From Calliopsis andreniformis (lineage: Eukaryota > Arthropoda > Insecta > Hymenoptera > Andrenidae), in the NCBI RefSeq assembly GCF_051401765.1, contig NW_027480543.1:744001-808000 (forward strand): a stretch of DNA of 64,000 nt, in the 5' to 3' direction. Positions 22,151 through 36,138 of the stretch are shown in pieces. The translations under genes were made by a program, and so were the position numbers. Position 1 is the first letter of the stretch, and each line of letters opens with the position of its first letter. Under the pieces are notes generated by a model. It saw only the letters and a list, made by a program, of their open reading frames with translations. It was not told the origin of the DNA and did not search any database.

Positions 22151-24122
22151 TGAGGATTGAGGGTTGAGGATCTAGGATTGGAGATTGATTACTGAGGATT
22201 GAAGATTGAGGATTGAAGATTGAGGATTGAGAATTGAGAGTTGAGGATGAGGACTGAGGGTAGAGGATTGAGGTTTGAGAAATGAGGATTGAGGATTGAG
22301 GATTGAGGACTGAAGATTGAGTATTGAGAATTGAGGATTGAGGATTCAGGATTGAGGATTGAGAATTGAGGATGAGGACTGAGGGTTGAGAATTGAGGTT
22401 TGAGAAATGAGGATTGAGGATTGAGGATTGAGGATTGAGGGTTGAGTATTGATGACTGGGTATTGAAGATTGAGTATTGATCACTGAGTATTGAGGATTG
22501 AGGATTGAGGATTGAAGATTGAATATTGAGGATTGAAGATTGACGATTGAGGATTGAGGGTTGAGGATGGAGGATGAGGGCTGAGGGTTGAGGATTGAGG
22601 TTTGAGGACAGCGAACTGAGGATTGAGGATCGAGAGTTGAGGATTGAGGATTGAGGATTGAGGATTGAGGATTGAGGATTGAGAATTGAGGATTGATGAT
22701 TGAGGGCTGAAGATTGAATATTGAGGATTGAAGATTGAGGATTGATGATTAAGGATTGAGGATGGAGGATGAGGGCTGAGGGTTGAGGATTGAAGTTTGA
22801 GGACTGAGGACTGAGGATTGAGGATTGAGAATTGAGGATTGAGGATGGAGGATTGAGGATTGAAAATTGAGTATTGAGGATTGAAGGTTGAGGATTGAGG
22901 ATTGACGATTGAGGATTGAGGATTGAAGATTGAGTATTGAGGATTGAAGATTGAGGATTGAGGATTGAGGATTGAGGATTGAAGATTGAGGATTGAGGAT
23001 TGAGGATTGAGTATTGAGCATTGAGGATTGAAGATTGAATATTGAGGATTGAGGATTGAAGATTGAGGTTTTAGGATTGAGGATTGAGGACTGAGGGTTG
23101 AATATTGATGATTGAGGTCTGACGATTGAGGATTGAGTATTGAAAATTGAGGATTGAGGATTGAGGATTGAGGATTGAGGATTGAGGATTGAAGATTGGA
23201 TATTGAGGATTGAAGATTGAGGATTGAGGATTTAGGATTGAGGATTGATGATTGAAGATTGTGTATTGAGAATTGAAGATTGAGGATTGAGGATTGACGA
23301 TTGAGGATTGAGGATTGAAGATTGAGTATTGAGGACTGAAGATTGAGGATTGAGGATTGAGGATTGAGGATTGAGGATTGAGCATTGAGGATTGAAGATT
23401 GAATATTGAGGATTGAGGATTGAAGATTGAGTATTGAGGATTGAGGATTGAGGACTGAGGGTTGAATATTGATGATTGAGGTCTGAGGATTGAGGATTGA
23501 GTATTGAAAATTGAGGATTGAGTATTGAGGATTGAGGATTGAAGATTGAGTATTGATGATTGAATATTGAGGATTGAGGATTGATGTTTGAGGATTGAGG
23601 ACGAGGACTGACGGTAGAGGATTGAGGTTTGAGGATTGAGGACTGAGGATTGAGGACTGAGGATTGAGGATTGAGGATTGAGCATTGAGGATTGAAGATT
23701 GAAGACTGGGGATTGAGGATTGAAGATTGAGAATTAAGGATAGAAGATTGTGGATTGAGGATCTAGGATTGGAGATTGATTATTGAGGATTGAAGATTGA
23801 GGATTGAGGATTGAGGATTGAGGATTGAGAATTGAGAATGAGGACTGAGGGTTGAGGATTGAGGTTTGAGGAATGAGGATTGAGGGTTGAGGATTGAGGA
23901 TTGAGGATTGAGGATTGAGGATTGAGGATTGGGGATTGAGGATTGAGGATGGAGGATGAGGGCTGAGGATTGAGGATTGAGGATCTAGAATTTGAGATTG
24001 ATTATTGAGGTTTGGAAATTGAGGATTGATGATTGAGGATTGAGAATTGAGAATTATTGGATGAGGACTGAGGGTTGAGGATTGAGGTTTGAGAAATGAG
24101 GATTGAGGATTGAGGATTGAGG
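22151..24122. repeat. II-type stretch following block I copy 2
   Basis: Begins around GATCTAGGATTGG near 22,169. It carries GACAGCGAACTGAGG near 22,607, a variant shared with 39,937, 45,576 and 58,893, and TCTAGAATTTGAG at 23,994, shared with 60,081 and 61,246. Only heptamer variants are present. Confidence 0.75.
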
Positions 24123-27100
24123 TCTGAGGATTGAGGATTGAGGATTGTGTATTGAAGGTTGAGTATTGATCACTGAGGATTGAGGATTGATTATTGAGGA
24201 TTGAGGATTGATTATTGATGATTGAGGATTGAGAATTGAGAATTGAGGATTGAGGATTGAGGATTGAAAATTGAGGATTGATGATTGAGGATTGAGGAAT
24301 GACGATTGAGGATTGAGGATTGAAGATTGAGTATTGAGGATTGAAGATTGAGGATTGAGGATTGAGGATTGAGGATTGAGGATTGAAGATTGAAGATTGA
24401 GGATTGAGGATTGACGATTGACGATTGAGGATTGAGGATTGAAGATTGAGTATTCAGGATTGAAGATTGAGGATTGAGGATTGAGGATTGAGGATTGAGG
24501 ATTGAGGATTGAAGATTGAGGATTGAGGATTGAGTATTGAGTATTGAGCATTGAGGATTGAACATTGAATATTGATGATTGAAGATTGAGGATTGAGGAT
24601 TGAGGGTTGAGGATCTAGGATTGGAGATTGATTATTGAGGATTGAAGATTGAGGATTGATGATTGAGGGTTGAGGATCTAGGATTGGAGATTGATTATTG
24701 AGGATTGAAGATTGAGGATTGATGATTGAGGATTGAGAATTGAGAGTTGAGGATGAGGACTGAGGGTAGAGGATTGAGGTTTGAGAAATGAGGATTGAGG
24801 ATTGAGGATTGAGGACTGAAGATTGAGTATTGAGAATTGAGGATTGGGGATTCAGGATTGAGGATTGAGAATTGAGGATGAGGACTGAGGGTTGAGAATT
24901 GAGGTTTGAGAAATGAGGATTGAGGGTTGAGGATTGAGGATTGAGGGTTGAGTATTGATGATTGGGTATTGAAGATTGAGTATTGATCGCTGAGTATTGA
25001 GGATTGAGGATTGAGGATTGAAGATTGAATATTGAGGATTGAAGATTGACGATTGAGGATTGAGGGTTGAGGATGGAGGATGAGGGCTGAGGGTTGAGGA
25101 TTGAGGTTTGAGGACTGCGGTCTGAGGATTGAGGATCGAGAGTTGAGGATTGAGGATTGAGGATTGAGGATTGAGGATTGAGGATTGAGAATTGAGGATT
25201 GATGATTGAGGGCTGAAGATTGAATATTGAGGATTGAAGATTGAGGATTGATGATTAAGGATTGAGGATGGAGGGTGAGGGCTGAGGGTTAAGGATTGAA
25301 GTTTGAGGACTGAGGACTGAGGATTGAGGATTGAGAATTGAGGATTGAGGATGGAGGATTGAGGATTGAAAATTGAGTATTGAGGATTGAAGATTGAGGA
25401 TTGAGGATTGACGATTGAGGATTGAGGATTGAAGATTGAGTATTGAGGATTGAAGATTGAGGATTGAGGATTGAGGATTGACGATTGAGGATTGAAGATT
25501 GAGGATTGAGGATTGAGGATTGAGGATTGAGTATTGAGCATTGAGGATTCAAGATTGAATATTGAGGATTGAGGATTGAAGATTGAGGTTTGAGGATTGA
25601 GGATTGAGGACTGAGGGTAGAATATTGATGATTGAGGTCTGACGATTGAGGATTGAGTATTGAAAATTGAGGATTGAGGATTGAGGATTGAGGATTGAGG
25701 ATTGAGGATTGAAGATTGGATATTGAGAATTGAAGATTGAGGATTGAGGATTTAGGATTGAGGATTGATGATTGAAGATTGTGTATTGAGAATTGAAGAT
25801 TGAGGATTGAGGATTGATTATTGAGGATTGAAGATTGAGGATTGGGGATTGAGGATTGAGGATTGAGAATTGAGAATGAGGACTGAGGGTTGAGGACTGA
25901 GGTTTGAGGAATGAGGATTGAGGGTTGAGGATTGAGGATTGAGGATTGAGGATTGAGGATTGAGGATTGAGGATTGGGGATTGAATATTGAGTACTGAGG
26001 ATTGAAGATTGAGGATTGAGGATTGAGGATTGAGGGTTGTGGATTGAAGATTGAGGATTGGGGATTGAGGATGGCGATTGAGGATTGAGTATTGAGAATT
26101 GAGGATTGATGGTTGAGTATTGAGGATTCATGGCTGAGGGTTGTGTGTTGAATATTGAGGGTTGAGGATTGAGGATTGAGGATTGAAGATTGAAGACTGG
26201 GGATTGAGGATTGAAGATTGAGCATAAAGGATTGAAGATTGTGGATTGAGGATCTAGGATTGCAGATTGATTATTGAGGATTGAAGATTGAGGATTGAGG
26301 ATTGAGGATTGAGGATTGAGAAGTGAGGATGAGGACTGAGGGTTGAGGATTGAGGTTTGAGGAATGAGGATAGACGTTTGAGGATTGAGGATTGAGGATT
26401 GAGGATTGAGGATTGAGGATTGAGGATTGAGGAATGGGGATTGAATATTGAGTACTGAGGATTGAAGATTGAGGATTGAGGATTGAGGGTTGAGGATGGA
26501 GGATGAGGGCTGAGTGTTGAGGATTGAGGTTTGGGTATTGAATCCTGAGAATTCAGGATATTCTATTGAGTATTGAGAATTGAGCATTGATGGTTGAGCA
26601 CTGAGGACTGAGGATTGAGGATTGAAGGTTGAGTATTGAGGATTCAGAATTGAGGTTTGAGGGCTGAGGATTGAGGATTGAAGATTGAGTATTGAGGATT
26701 GAAGATTGAGGATTGAGGATTGAGGATTGAGGATTGAGGATGATGTCTGAGGGTTGAGGATTGAGGTTTGAGGACTGAGGACTGAGGATTGAGGACTGAG
26801 GATTGAGGATGAGGGCTGAGGGTCGGGGATTGAGGTTTGACGACTGAGGACTGAGGATCGAGGATTGAGAATTCAGGATTGTTGACAGAGGATTGAAGAA
26901 TGAGGATTGGGTATTGAGGATTGAAGAATGAGGATTGAGGATTGAGGATTGAGGATTGAGGATTGAGGGTTGAGGATCTAGAATTGGAGATTGATTATTG
27001 TGGATTGAAGATTGGGGATTGAGGATTGAGGATTGAGGGTTGAGGATCTAGGATTGGAGATTGATTATTGAGGATTGAAGATTGAGGATTGATGATTGAG

Positions 27101-28174
27101 GATTGAGAATTGAGAATTGAGAATTGAGGATGAGGTCTGAGGGTTGAGGATTGAGGTTTGAGAAATGAGGGTTGAGGACTGAGGATTGAAAATTGAGTAT
27201 TGAGGATTGAAGATTGAGGATTGAGGATTGACGATTGAGGATTGAGGATTGAAGATTGAGTATTGAGGATTGAAGATTGAGGATTGAGGATTGAGGATTG
27301 AGGATTGAGGATTGAGCATTGAGGATTGAAGATTGAATATTGAGGATTGAGGATTGAAGATTGAGTATTGAGGATTGAGGATTGAGGACTGAGGGTTGAA
27401 TATTGATGATTGAGGACTGAGGATTGAGGATTGAGTATTGAAAATTGAGGATTGAGGATAGAGTATTGAGGATTGAGGATTGAGGATTGAGGATTGAAGA
27501 TTGAGTATTGATGATTGAATATTGAGGATTGAGGATTGAGGTTTGAGGATTGAGGACGAGGACTGACGGTAGAGGATTGAGGTTTGAGGATTGAGGACTG
27601 AGGATTGAGGACTGAGGATTGAGGATTGAGGATTGAGCATTGAGGATTGAAGATTGAAGACTGGGGATTGAGGATTGAAGATTGAGAATTAAGGATAGAA
27701 GATTGTGGATTGAGGATCTAGGATTGGAGATTGATTATTGAGGATTGAAGATTGAGGATTGAGGATTGAGGATTGAGGATTGAGAATTGAGAATGAGGAC
27801 TGAGGGTTGAGGATTGAGGTTTGAGGAATGAGGATTGAGGGTTGAGGATTGAGGATTCAGGATTGAGGATTGAGGATTGAGGATTGAGGATTGGGGATTG
27901 AATATTGAGTACTGAGGATTGAAGATTGAGGATTGAGGTTTGAGAATTGAGGATGGAGGATGAGGGCTGAGGATTGAGGATTGAGGATCTAGAATTGGAG
28001 ATTGATTATTGAGGTTTGAAGATTGAGGATTGATGATTGAGGACTGAGAATTGAGAATTCTGGATGAGGACTGAGGGTTGAGGATTGAGGTTTGAGAAAT
28101 GAGGATTGAGGATTGAGGATTGAGGTCTGAGGATTGAGGATTGAGGATTGTGTATTGAAGATTGAGTATTGATC
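24123..28174. repeat. 4,052-bp tandem duplication, unit 1
   Basis: All landmarks compared recur 4,052 bp downstream. Five long - strand translations (up to 432 residues) are identical between units, and private variants such as GCGGTCTGAGG (about 25,118 and 29,170) and GGAGGGTGAGGGCTGAGGG are shared. The match extends about 25 bp past the unit into the junction. I saw no difference by eye. Confidence 0.9.
26541..26570. repeat. Type-B EcoRI hairpin element, copy 4
   Basis: Arms ATCCTGA and TCAGGAT around GAAT; EcoRI site at 26,549 with its partner site at 26,869 (320 bp). Confidence 0.85.
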
Positions 28175-31100
28175 ACTGAGGATTGAGGATTGAGGATTGT
28201 GTATTGAAGGTTGAGTATTGATCACTGAGGATTGAGGATTGATTATTGAGGATTGAGGATTGATTATTGATGATTGAGGATTGAGAATTGAGAATTGAGG
28301 ATTGAGGATTGAGGATTGAAAATTGAGGATTGATGATTGAGGATTGAGGAATGACGATTGAGGATTGAGGATTGAAGATTGAGTATTGAGGATTGAAGAT
28401 TGAGGATTGAGGATTGAGGATTGAGGATTGAGGATTGAAGATTGAAGATTGAGGATTGAGGATTGACGATTGACGATTGAGGATTGAGGATTGAAGATTG
28501 AGTATTCAGGATTGAAGATTGAGGATTGAGGATTGAGGATTGAGGATTGAGGATTGAGGATTGAAGATTGAGGATTGAGGATTGAGTATTGAGTATTGAG
28601 CATTGAGGATTGAACATTGAATATTGATGATTGAAGATTGAGGATTGAGGATTGAGGGTTGAGGATCTAGGATTGGAGATTGATTATTGAGGATTGAAGA
28701 TTGAGGATTGATGATTGAGGGTTGAGGATCTAGGATTGGAGATTGATTATTGAGGATTGAAGATTGAGGATTGATGATTGAGGATTGAGAATTGAGAGTT
28801 GAGGATGAGGACTGAGGGTAGAGGATTGAGGTTTGAGAAATGAGGATTGAGGATTGAGGATTGAGGACTGAAGATTGAGTATTGAGAATTGAGGATTGGG
28901 GATTCAGGATTGAGGATTGAGAATTGAGGATGAGGACTGAGGGTTGAGAATTGAGGTTTGAGAAATGAGGATTGAGGGTTGAGGATTGAGGATTGAGGGT
29001 TGAGTATTGATGATTGGGTATTGAAGATTGAGTATTGATCGCTGAGTATTGAGGATTGAGGATTGAGGATTGAAGATTGAATATTGAGGATTGAAGATTG
29101 ACGATTGAGGATTGAGGGTTGAGGATGGAGGATGAGGGCTGAGGGTTGAGGATTGAGGTTTGAGGACTGCGGTCTGAGGATTGAGGATCGAGAGTTGAGG
29201 ATTGAGGATTGAGGATTGAGGATTGAGGATTGAGGATTGAGAATTGAGGATTGATGATTGAGGGCTGAAGATTGAATATTGAGGATTGAAGATTGAGGAT
29301 TGATGATTAAGGATTGAGGATGGAGGGTGAGGGCTGAGGGTTAAGGATTGAAGTTTGAGGACTGAGGACTGAGGATTGAGGATTGAGAATTGAGGATTGA
29401 GGATGGAGGATTGAGGATTGAAAATTGAGTATTGAGGATTGAAGATTGAGGATTGAGGATTGACGATTGAGGATTGAGGATTGAAGATTGAGTATTGAGG
29501 ATTGAAGATTGAGGATTGAGGATTGAGGATTGACGATTGAGGATTGAAGATTGAGGATTGAGGATTGAGGATTGAGGATTGAGTATTGAGCATTGAGGAT
29601 TCAAGATTGAATATTGAGGATTGAGGATTGAAGATTGAGGTTTGAGGATTGAGGATTGAGGACTGAGGGTAGAATATTGATGATTGAGGTCTGACGATTG
29701 AGGATTGAGTATTGAAAATTGAGGATTGAGGATTGAGGATTGAGGATTGAGGATTGAGGATTGAAGATTGGATATTGAGAATTGAAGATTGAGGATTGAG
29801 GATTTAGGATTGAGGATTGATGATTGAAGATTGTGTATTGAGAATTGAAGATTGAGGATTGAGGATTGATTATTGAGGATTGAAGATTGAGGATTGGGGA
29901 TTGAGGATTGAGGATTGAGAATTGAGAATGAGGACTGAGGGTTGAGGACTGAGGTTTGAGGAATGAGGATTGAGGGTTGAGGATTGAGGATTGAGGATTG
30001 AGGATTGAGGATTGAGGATTGAGGATTGGGGATTGAATATTGAGTACTGAGGATTGAAGATTGAGGATTGAGGATTGAGGATTGAGGGTTGTGGATTGAA
30101 GATTGAGGATTGGGGATTGAGGATGGCGATTGAGGATTGAGTATTGAGAATTGAGGATTGATGGTTGAGTATTGAGGATTCATGGCTGAGGGTTGTGTGT
30201 TGAATATTGAGGGTTGAGGATTGAGGATTGAGGATTGAAGATTGAAGACTGGGGATTGAGGATTGAAGATTGAGCATAAAGGATTGAAGATTGTGGATTG
30301 AGGATCTAGGATTGCAGATTGATTATTGAGGATTGAAGATTGAGGATTGAGGATTGAGGATTGAGGATTGAGAAGTGAGGATGAGGACTGAGGGTTGAGG
30401 ATTGAGGTTTGAGGAATGAGGATAGACGTTTGAGGATTGAGGATTGAGGATTGAGGATTGAGGATTGAGGATTGAGGATTGAGGAATGGGGATTGAATAT
30501 TGAGTACTGAGGATTGAAGATTGAGGATTGAGGATTGAGGGTTGAGGATGGAGGATGAGGGCTGAGTGTTGAGGATTGAGGTTTGGGTATTGAATCCTGA
30601 GAATTCAGGATATTCTATTGAGTATTGAGAATTGAGCATTGATGGTTGAGCACTGAGGACTGAGGATTGAGGATTGAAGGTTGAGTATTGAGGATTCAGA
30701 ATTGAGGTTTGAGGGCTGAGGATTGAGGATTGAAGATTGAGTATTGAGGATTGAAGATTGAGGATTGAGGATTGAGGATTGAGGATTGAGGATGATGTCT
30801 GAGGGTTGAGGATTGAGGTTTGAGGACTGAGGACTGAGGATTGAGGACTGAGGATTGAGGATGAGGGCTGAGGGTCGGGGATTGAGGTTTGACGACTGAG
30901 GACTGAGGATCGAGGATTGAGAATTCAGGATTGTTGACAGAGGATTGAAGAATGAGGATTGGGTATTGAGGATTGAAGAATGAGGATTGAGGATTGAGGA
31001 TTGAGGATTGAGGATTGAGGGTTGAGGATCTAGAATTGGAGATTGATTATTGTGGATTGAAGATTGGGGATTGAGGATTGAGGATTGAGGGTTGAGGATC

Positions 31101-32226
31101 TAGGATTGGAGATTGATTATTGAGGATTGAAGATTGAGGATTGATGATTGAGGATTGAGAATTGAGAATTGAGAATTGAGGATGAGGTCTGAGGGTTGAG
31201 GATTGAGGTTTGAGAAATGAGGGTTGAGGACTGAGGATTGAAAATTGAGTATTGAGGATTGAAGATTGAGGATTGAGGATTGACGATTGAGGATTGAGGA
31301 TTGAAGATTGAGTATTGAGGATTGAAGATTGAGGATTGAGGATTGAGGATTGAGGATTGAGGATTGAGCATTGAGGATTGAAGATTGAATATTGAGGATT
31401 GAGGATTGAAGATTGAGTATTGAGGATTGAGGATTGAGGACTGAGGGTTGAATATTGATGATTGAGGACTGAGGATTGAGGATTGAGTATTGAAAATTGA
31501 GGATTGAGGATAGAGTATTGAGGATTGAGGATTGAGGATTGAGGATTGAAGATTGAGTATTGATGATTGAATATTGAGGATTGAGGATTGAGGTTTGAGG
31601 ATTGAGGACGAGGACTGACGGTAGAGGATTGAGGTTTGAGGATTGAGGACTGAGGATTGAGGACTGAGGATTGAGGATTGAGGATTGAGCATTGAGGATT
31701 GAAGATTGAAGACTGGGGATTGAGGATTGAAGATTGAGAATTAAGGATAGAAGATTGTGGATTGAGGATCTAGGATTGGAGATTGATTATTGAGGATTGA
31801 AGATTGAGGATTGAGGATTGAGGATTGAGGATTGAGAATTGAGAATGAGGACTGAGGGTTGAGGATTGAGGTTTGAGGAATGAGGATTGAGGGTTGAGGA
31901 TTGAGGATTCAGGATTGAGGATTGAGGATTGAGGATTGAGGATTGGGGATTGAATATTGAGTACTGAGGATTGAAGATTGAGGATTGAGGTTTGAGAATT
32001 GAGGATGGAGGATGAGGGCTGAGGATTGAGGATTGAGGATCTAGAATTGGAGATTGATTATTGAGGTTTGAAGATTGAGGATTGATGATTGAGGACTGAG
32101 AATTGAGAATTCTGGATGAGGACTGAGGGTTGAGGATTGAGGTTTGAGAAATGAGGATTGAGGATTGAGGATTGAGGTCTGAGGATTGAGGATTGAGGAT
32201 TGTGTATTGAAGATTGAGTATTGATC
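28175..32226. repeat. 4,052-bp tandem duplication, unit 2
   Basis: Second unit. The left boundary is placed where GATCACTGAGG of unit 1's end replaces the GAGGTCTGAGG found before 24,123. Similarity to the junction continues to about 32,251, where GAGGATTGAGG replaces TGTGTATTG. Confidence 0.9.
30593..30622. repeat. Type-B EcoRI hairpin element, copy 5
   Basis: Duplicate of the 26,541 element at +4,052; partner EcoRI site at 30,921. Confidence 0.85.
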
Positions 32227-34278
32227 ACTGAGGATTGAGGATTGAGGATTGAGGATTGAGGATGAGGGTTGAAGATTGAATATTGAGGTTTGAAGATTGA
32301 GGATTGATGATTAAGGATTGAGGATGGAGGATGAGGGCTGAGGGTTGAGGATTGAGGTTTGAGGACTGAGGACTGAGGATTGAGGATTGAGAATTGAGAA
32401 TTGAGGATTGAGGATTGAGGATTGAAAATTGAGTATTGAGGATTGATGATTAAGGATTGAGGATTGACGATTGAGGATTAAGGATTGAAGATTGAGTATT
32501 GAGGATTGAAGATTGAGGATTGAGGATTGAGGATTGAGGATTGAGGATTGAAGATTGAAGATTGAGGATTGAGGATTGACGATTGAGGATTGAGGATTGA
32601 AGATTGAGTATTCGGGATTGAAGATTGAGGATTGAGGATTGAGGATTGAGGATTGAGGATTGAAGGTTGAGGATTGAGTATTGAGGATTGAGGGTTGTGG
32701 ATTGAAGATTGAGGATTGGGGATTGAGGATGGCGATTGAGGATTGAGTATTGAGAATTGAGGATTGATGGTTGAGTATTGAGGATTCATGGCTGAGGGTT
32801 GTGTGTTGAATATTGAGGGTTGAGGATTGAGGATTGAGGATTGAGGATTGAGGATTGAAGATTGAGTATTGATGATTGAATATTGAGGATTGAGTATTGA
32901 GGTTTGAGGATTGAGGACGAGGACTGACGGTAGATGATTGAGGTTTGAGGATTGAGGACTGAGGATTGAGGACTGAGGATAGAGGATTGAGGATTGAGCA
33001 TTGAGGATTGAAGATTGAGGACTGGGGATTGAGGATTGAAGATTGAGCATAAAGGATTGAAGATTGTGGATTGAGGATCTAGGATTGCAGATTGATTATT
33101 GAGGATTGAAGATTGAGGATTGAGGATTGAGGATTGAGGATTGAGAATTGAGGATGAGGACTGAGGGTTGAGGATTGAGGTTTGAGGAATGAGGATTGAG
33201 GTTTGAGGATTGAGGATTGAGGATTGAGGATTGAGGATTGAGGATTGAGGATTGAGGATTGAAAATTGAGTATTGAGGATTGAAGATTGAGGATTGAGGA
33301 TTCACGATTGAGGATTGAGGATTGAAGATTGAGTATTGAGGATTGAAGGTTGAGGATTGAGGATTGAGGATTGAGGATTGAGGATTGAAGATTGAGAATT
33401 GAGAATTGAGGACGAGGGCTGAGGTTTGAGGATTGAGGTTTGAGGAATGAGGATTGAGGTTTGAGGATTGAGGATTGAGGATTGAGGATTGAGGATTGAG
33501 GATTGAGGAATGGGGATTGAATATTGAGTACTGAGGATTGAAGATTGAGTATTGAGGATTGAAGATTGAGGATTGAGGATTGAGGATTGAGGATTGAGGA
33601 TGGTGTCTGAGGGTTGAGGATTGAGGTTTGAGGACTGAGGACTGAGGATTGAGGATTGAGGATTGAGGATGAGGGCTGAGGGTCGGGGATTGAGGTTTGA
33701 CGACTGAGGACTGAGGATTGAGGATTGAGAATTCAGGATTGTTGACAGAGGATTGAAGAATGAGGATTGGGTATTGAGGATTGATGAATGAGGATTGAGG
33801 ATTGAGGACTGAGGATTGAGGGTTGAGGATCTAGAATTGGAGATTGATTATTGTGGATTGAAGATTGGGGATTGGGGATTGAGGGTTGAGGATCTAGGAT
33901 TGGAGATTGAATATTGAGGATTGAAGATTGAGGATTGATGATTGAGGATTGAGAATTGAGAATTGAGGATGAGGTCTGAGGGTTGAGGATTGAGGTTTGA
34001 GAAATGAGGATTGAGGATTGAGGATTGAGGATTGAAGATTGAGTATTGAGGATTGAAGATTGAGGATTGAGGATTGAGGATTGAGGATTGATGATTGAAG
34101 ATTGTGTATTGAAGATTGAAGATTGAGGATTGAGGATTGAGGATTGAGGATTGAGGATTGAGGACTGAAGATTGAGGATTGGGGATTGATGATTGACGGT
34201 TGAGGATTGAAATTGAGTATTGAGGATTGAAGATTGAGGATTGAGATTTGATTATTGAATATTGTGGATTGAGTATTG

Positions 34279-34308
34279 AACCATGAGAATTCAGGATATT
34301 CTATTGAA
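34279..34308. repeat. Type-A EcoRI element, copy 4
   Basis: GAACCAT first unit with GAATTC. The last unit reads GAATATT here, where other copies have GAGTATT. Confidence 0.8.
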
Positions 34309-34954
34309 TATTGAGAATTGAGGATTGATAGTTGAGTATTGAGGATTCATGGCTGAGGGTTGTGTGCAGAATATTGAGGGTTGAGGACTGAGGATTGAGG
34401 ATTGAGGATTGAGGATTGAAGATTGAGTATTGATGATTGAATACTGAGGATTGAGGATTGAGGTTTGAGGATTGAGGACGAGGACTGACGGTAGAGGATT
34501 GAGGTTTGAGGATTGAGGATTGAGGATTGAGGACTGAGGATTGAGGATTGAGGATTAAGCATTGAGGATTGAAGATTGAAGACTGGGCATTGAGGATTGA
34601 TGATTGAGAATTAAGGATTGAAGATTGTGGATTGAGGATCTAGGATTGGAGATTGATTATTGCGGATTGACGATTGAGGATTGAGGATTGAGGATTGAGG
34701 ATTGAGAATTGAGGATGAGGACTGAGGGTTGAGGGTTGAGGTTTGAGGAATGAGGATTGAGGGTTGAGGTTTGAGGATTGAGGATTGAGTATTGAAGATT
34801 GAGTATTGATGCCTGAGGGTTGAGGATTGAGGATTGAGGATTGAGGATTGGGGATTGAATATTGAGTACTGAGGATTGAAGGTTGAGGATTGAGGATTGA
34901 GGATTGAGGATGAAGGATGAGGGCTGAGGGTTGAGGATTGAGGTTTGAGTATTG

Positions 34955-34984
34955 AATCCTGAGAATTCAGGATATTCTATTGAG
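34955..34984. repeat. Type-B EcoRI hairpin element, copy 6
   Basis: Arms ATCCTGA and TCAGGAT. The partner EcoRI site 320 bp downstream is lost to GAATTA near 35,283. Confidence 0.85.
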
Positions 34985-35783
34985 TATTGAGAATTGAGGA
35001 TTGATGGTTGAGTACTGAGGACTGAGGATTGAGGTTTGAAGGTTGAGTATTGAGCATTCAGAATTGAGGTTTGAGGACTGAGGTTTGAGGATTGAAGATT
35101 GAGTATTGAGGATTGAAGATTGAGGATTGAGGATTGAGGTTTGAGGGTTGAGGATGATGTCTGAGGGTTGAGGACTGAGGTTTGAGGACAGAGGACTGAG
35201 GATTGAGGACTGAGGATTGAGGATGAGGGCTGAGGGTCGGGGATTGAGGTTTGACGGCTGAGGACTGAGTACTGAGGATTGAGAATTAAGGATTGTTGAT
35301 AGAGGATAGAAGATTGAGGATTGGGTATTGAGGATTGAAGAATGAGGATTGAGGATTGAGGATTGGGGATTGCGGATGTAGGATTGGAGATTGATTGATG
35401 AGGGTTGAAGATTGAGGATCGAGGATTGAGAATTGAGAATTGAGAATTGAGGGTGAGGACTGAGGTTTGAGGATTGAGGTTTGAGGAACGAGGACTGAGG
35501 ATTGAGGATTGAGGACTGAGGATTGACGATTGAGTATCGAAGATTGAGGATTGATGACTGAGGATTGAGGACTGAGGATTGAGGATTGAGGATTGAGGAT
35601 TGAAGGTTGAGTATTGAGGGTTGAAAGTTGAGGATTGTGGATTGAGGATTGAGGATTGAGGATTGAATATTGAGGATTGAGGATTGAGTATCTAGGATTG
35701 AAGATTGAGGATTGAGGATTGAGGATTGAGGATTGAGGATGGAGGATGAGGGCTGAGGGTTGAGGATTGAGGTTTGAGTATTG

Positions 35784-35813
35784 AATCCTGAGAATTCAGG
35801 ATATTCTATTGAG
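35784..35813. repeat. Type-B EcoRI hairpin element, copy 7
   Basis: Arms ATCCTGA and TCAGGAT around GAAT, 829 bp after copy 6; no partner EcoRI site follows within this truncated context. Confidence 0.85.
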
Positions 35814-36064
35814 TATTGAGAATTGAGGATTGATGGTTGAGTATTGAGGACTGAGGATTTCGGCTTGAAGGTTGAGTACTGAAGATTCAGGATTGAGGTT
35901 TGAGGACTGAGGATTGAGGATTGAAGCTTGAGTATTAGGGATTGAAGATTGAGGATTGAGGATTGAGGATTGAGGATTGAGGATTGAGGATTGAGGATTG
36001 AGGATTGTGTATTGAAGATTGAGTATTGATCACTGAGTACTGAGGATTGAGGATTGAAGATTGA

Positions 36065-36085
36065 GGATTGGGGATTGGGGATTGG
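36065..36085 (+). other. G-run cluster, possible G-quadruplex
   Basis: Same GG, two ATTGGGG, ATTGG pattern as at 17,190, followed here by ACATTGAGG. Prediction only. Confidence 0.5.
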
Positions 36086-36138
36086 ACATTGAGGAATGAG
36101 TATTGAGAATTGAGGATTGATGGTTGAGTATTGAGGAT

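Larger units (their letters stand above)
32227..36138. repeat. Mosaic heptamer stretch with one type-A and two type-B elements
   Basis: Starts with the segment shared with 8.8-9.06k, then CATGGCTGAGGG near 32,787 and EcoRI near 33,729. Next come CATGGCTGAGGGTTGTGTGC near 34,348, the type-A element at 34,279 and type-B elements at 34,955 and 35,784. The 35.0-36.1k part is the most irregular of the window, with variants such as GATGTAGG near 35,376, GATTTCGGCTTG near 35,857 and ATTAGGGATTG near 35,934. No gene is seen. Confidence 0.7.

Noticed and set aside
24123..32226. The 4,052-bp pair as long terminal repeats of a retroelement
   Set aside because: The units are directly adjacent, with no internal coding region, and consist only of satellite.
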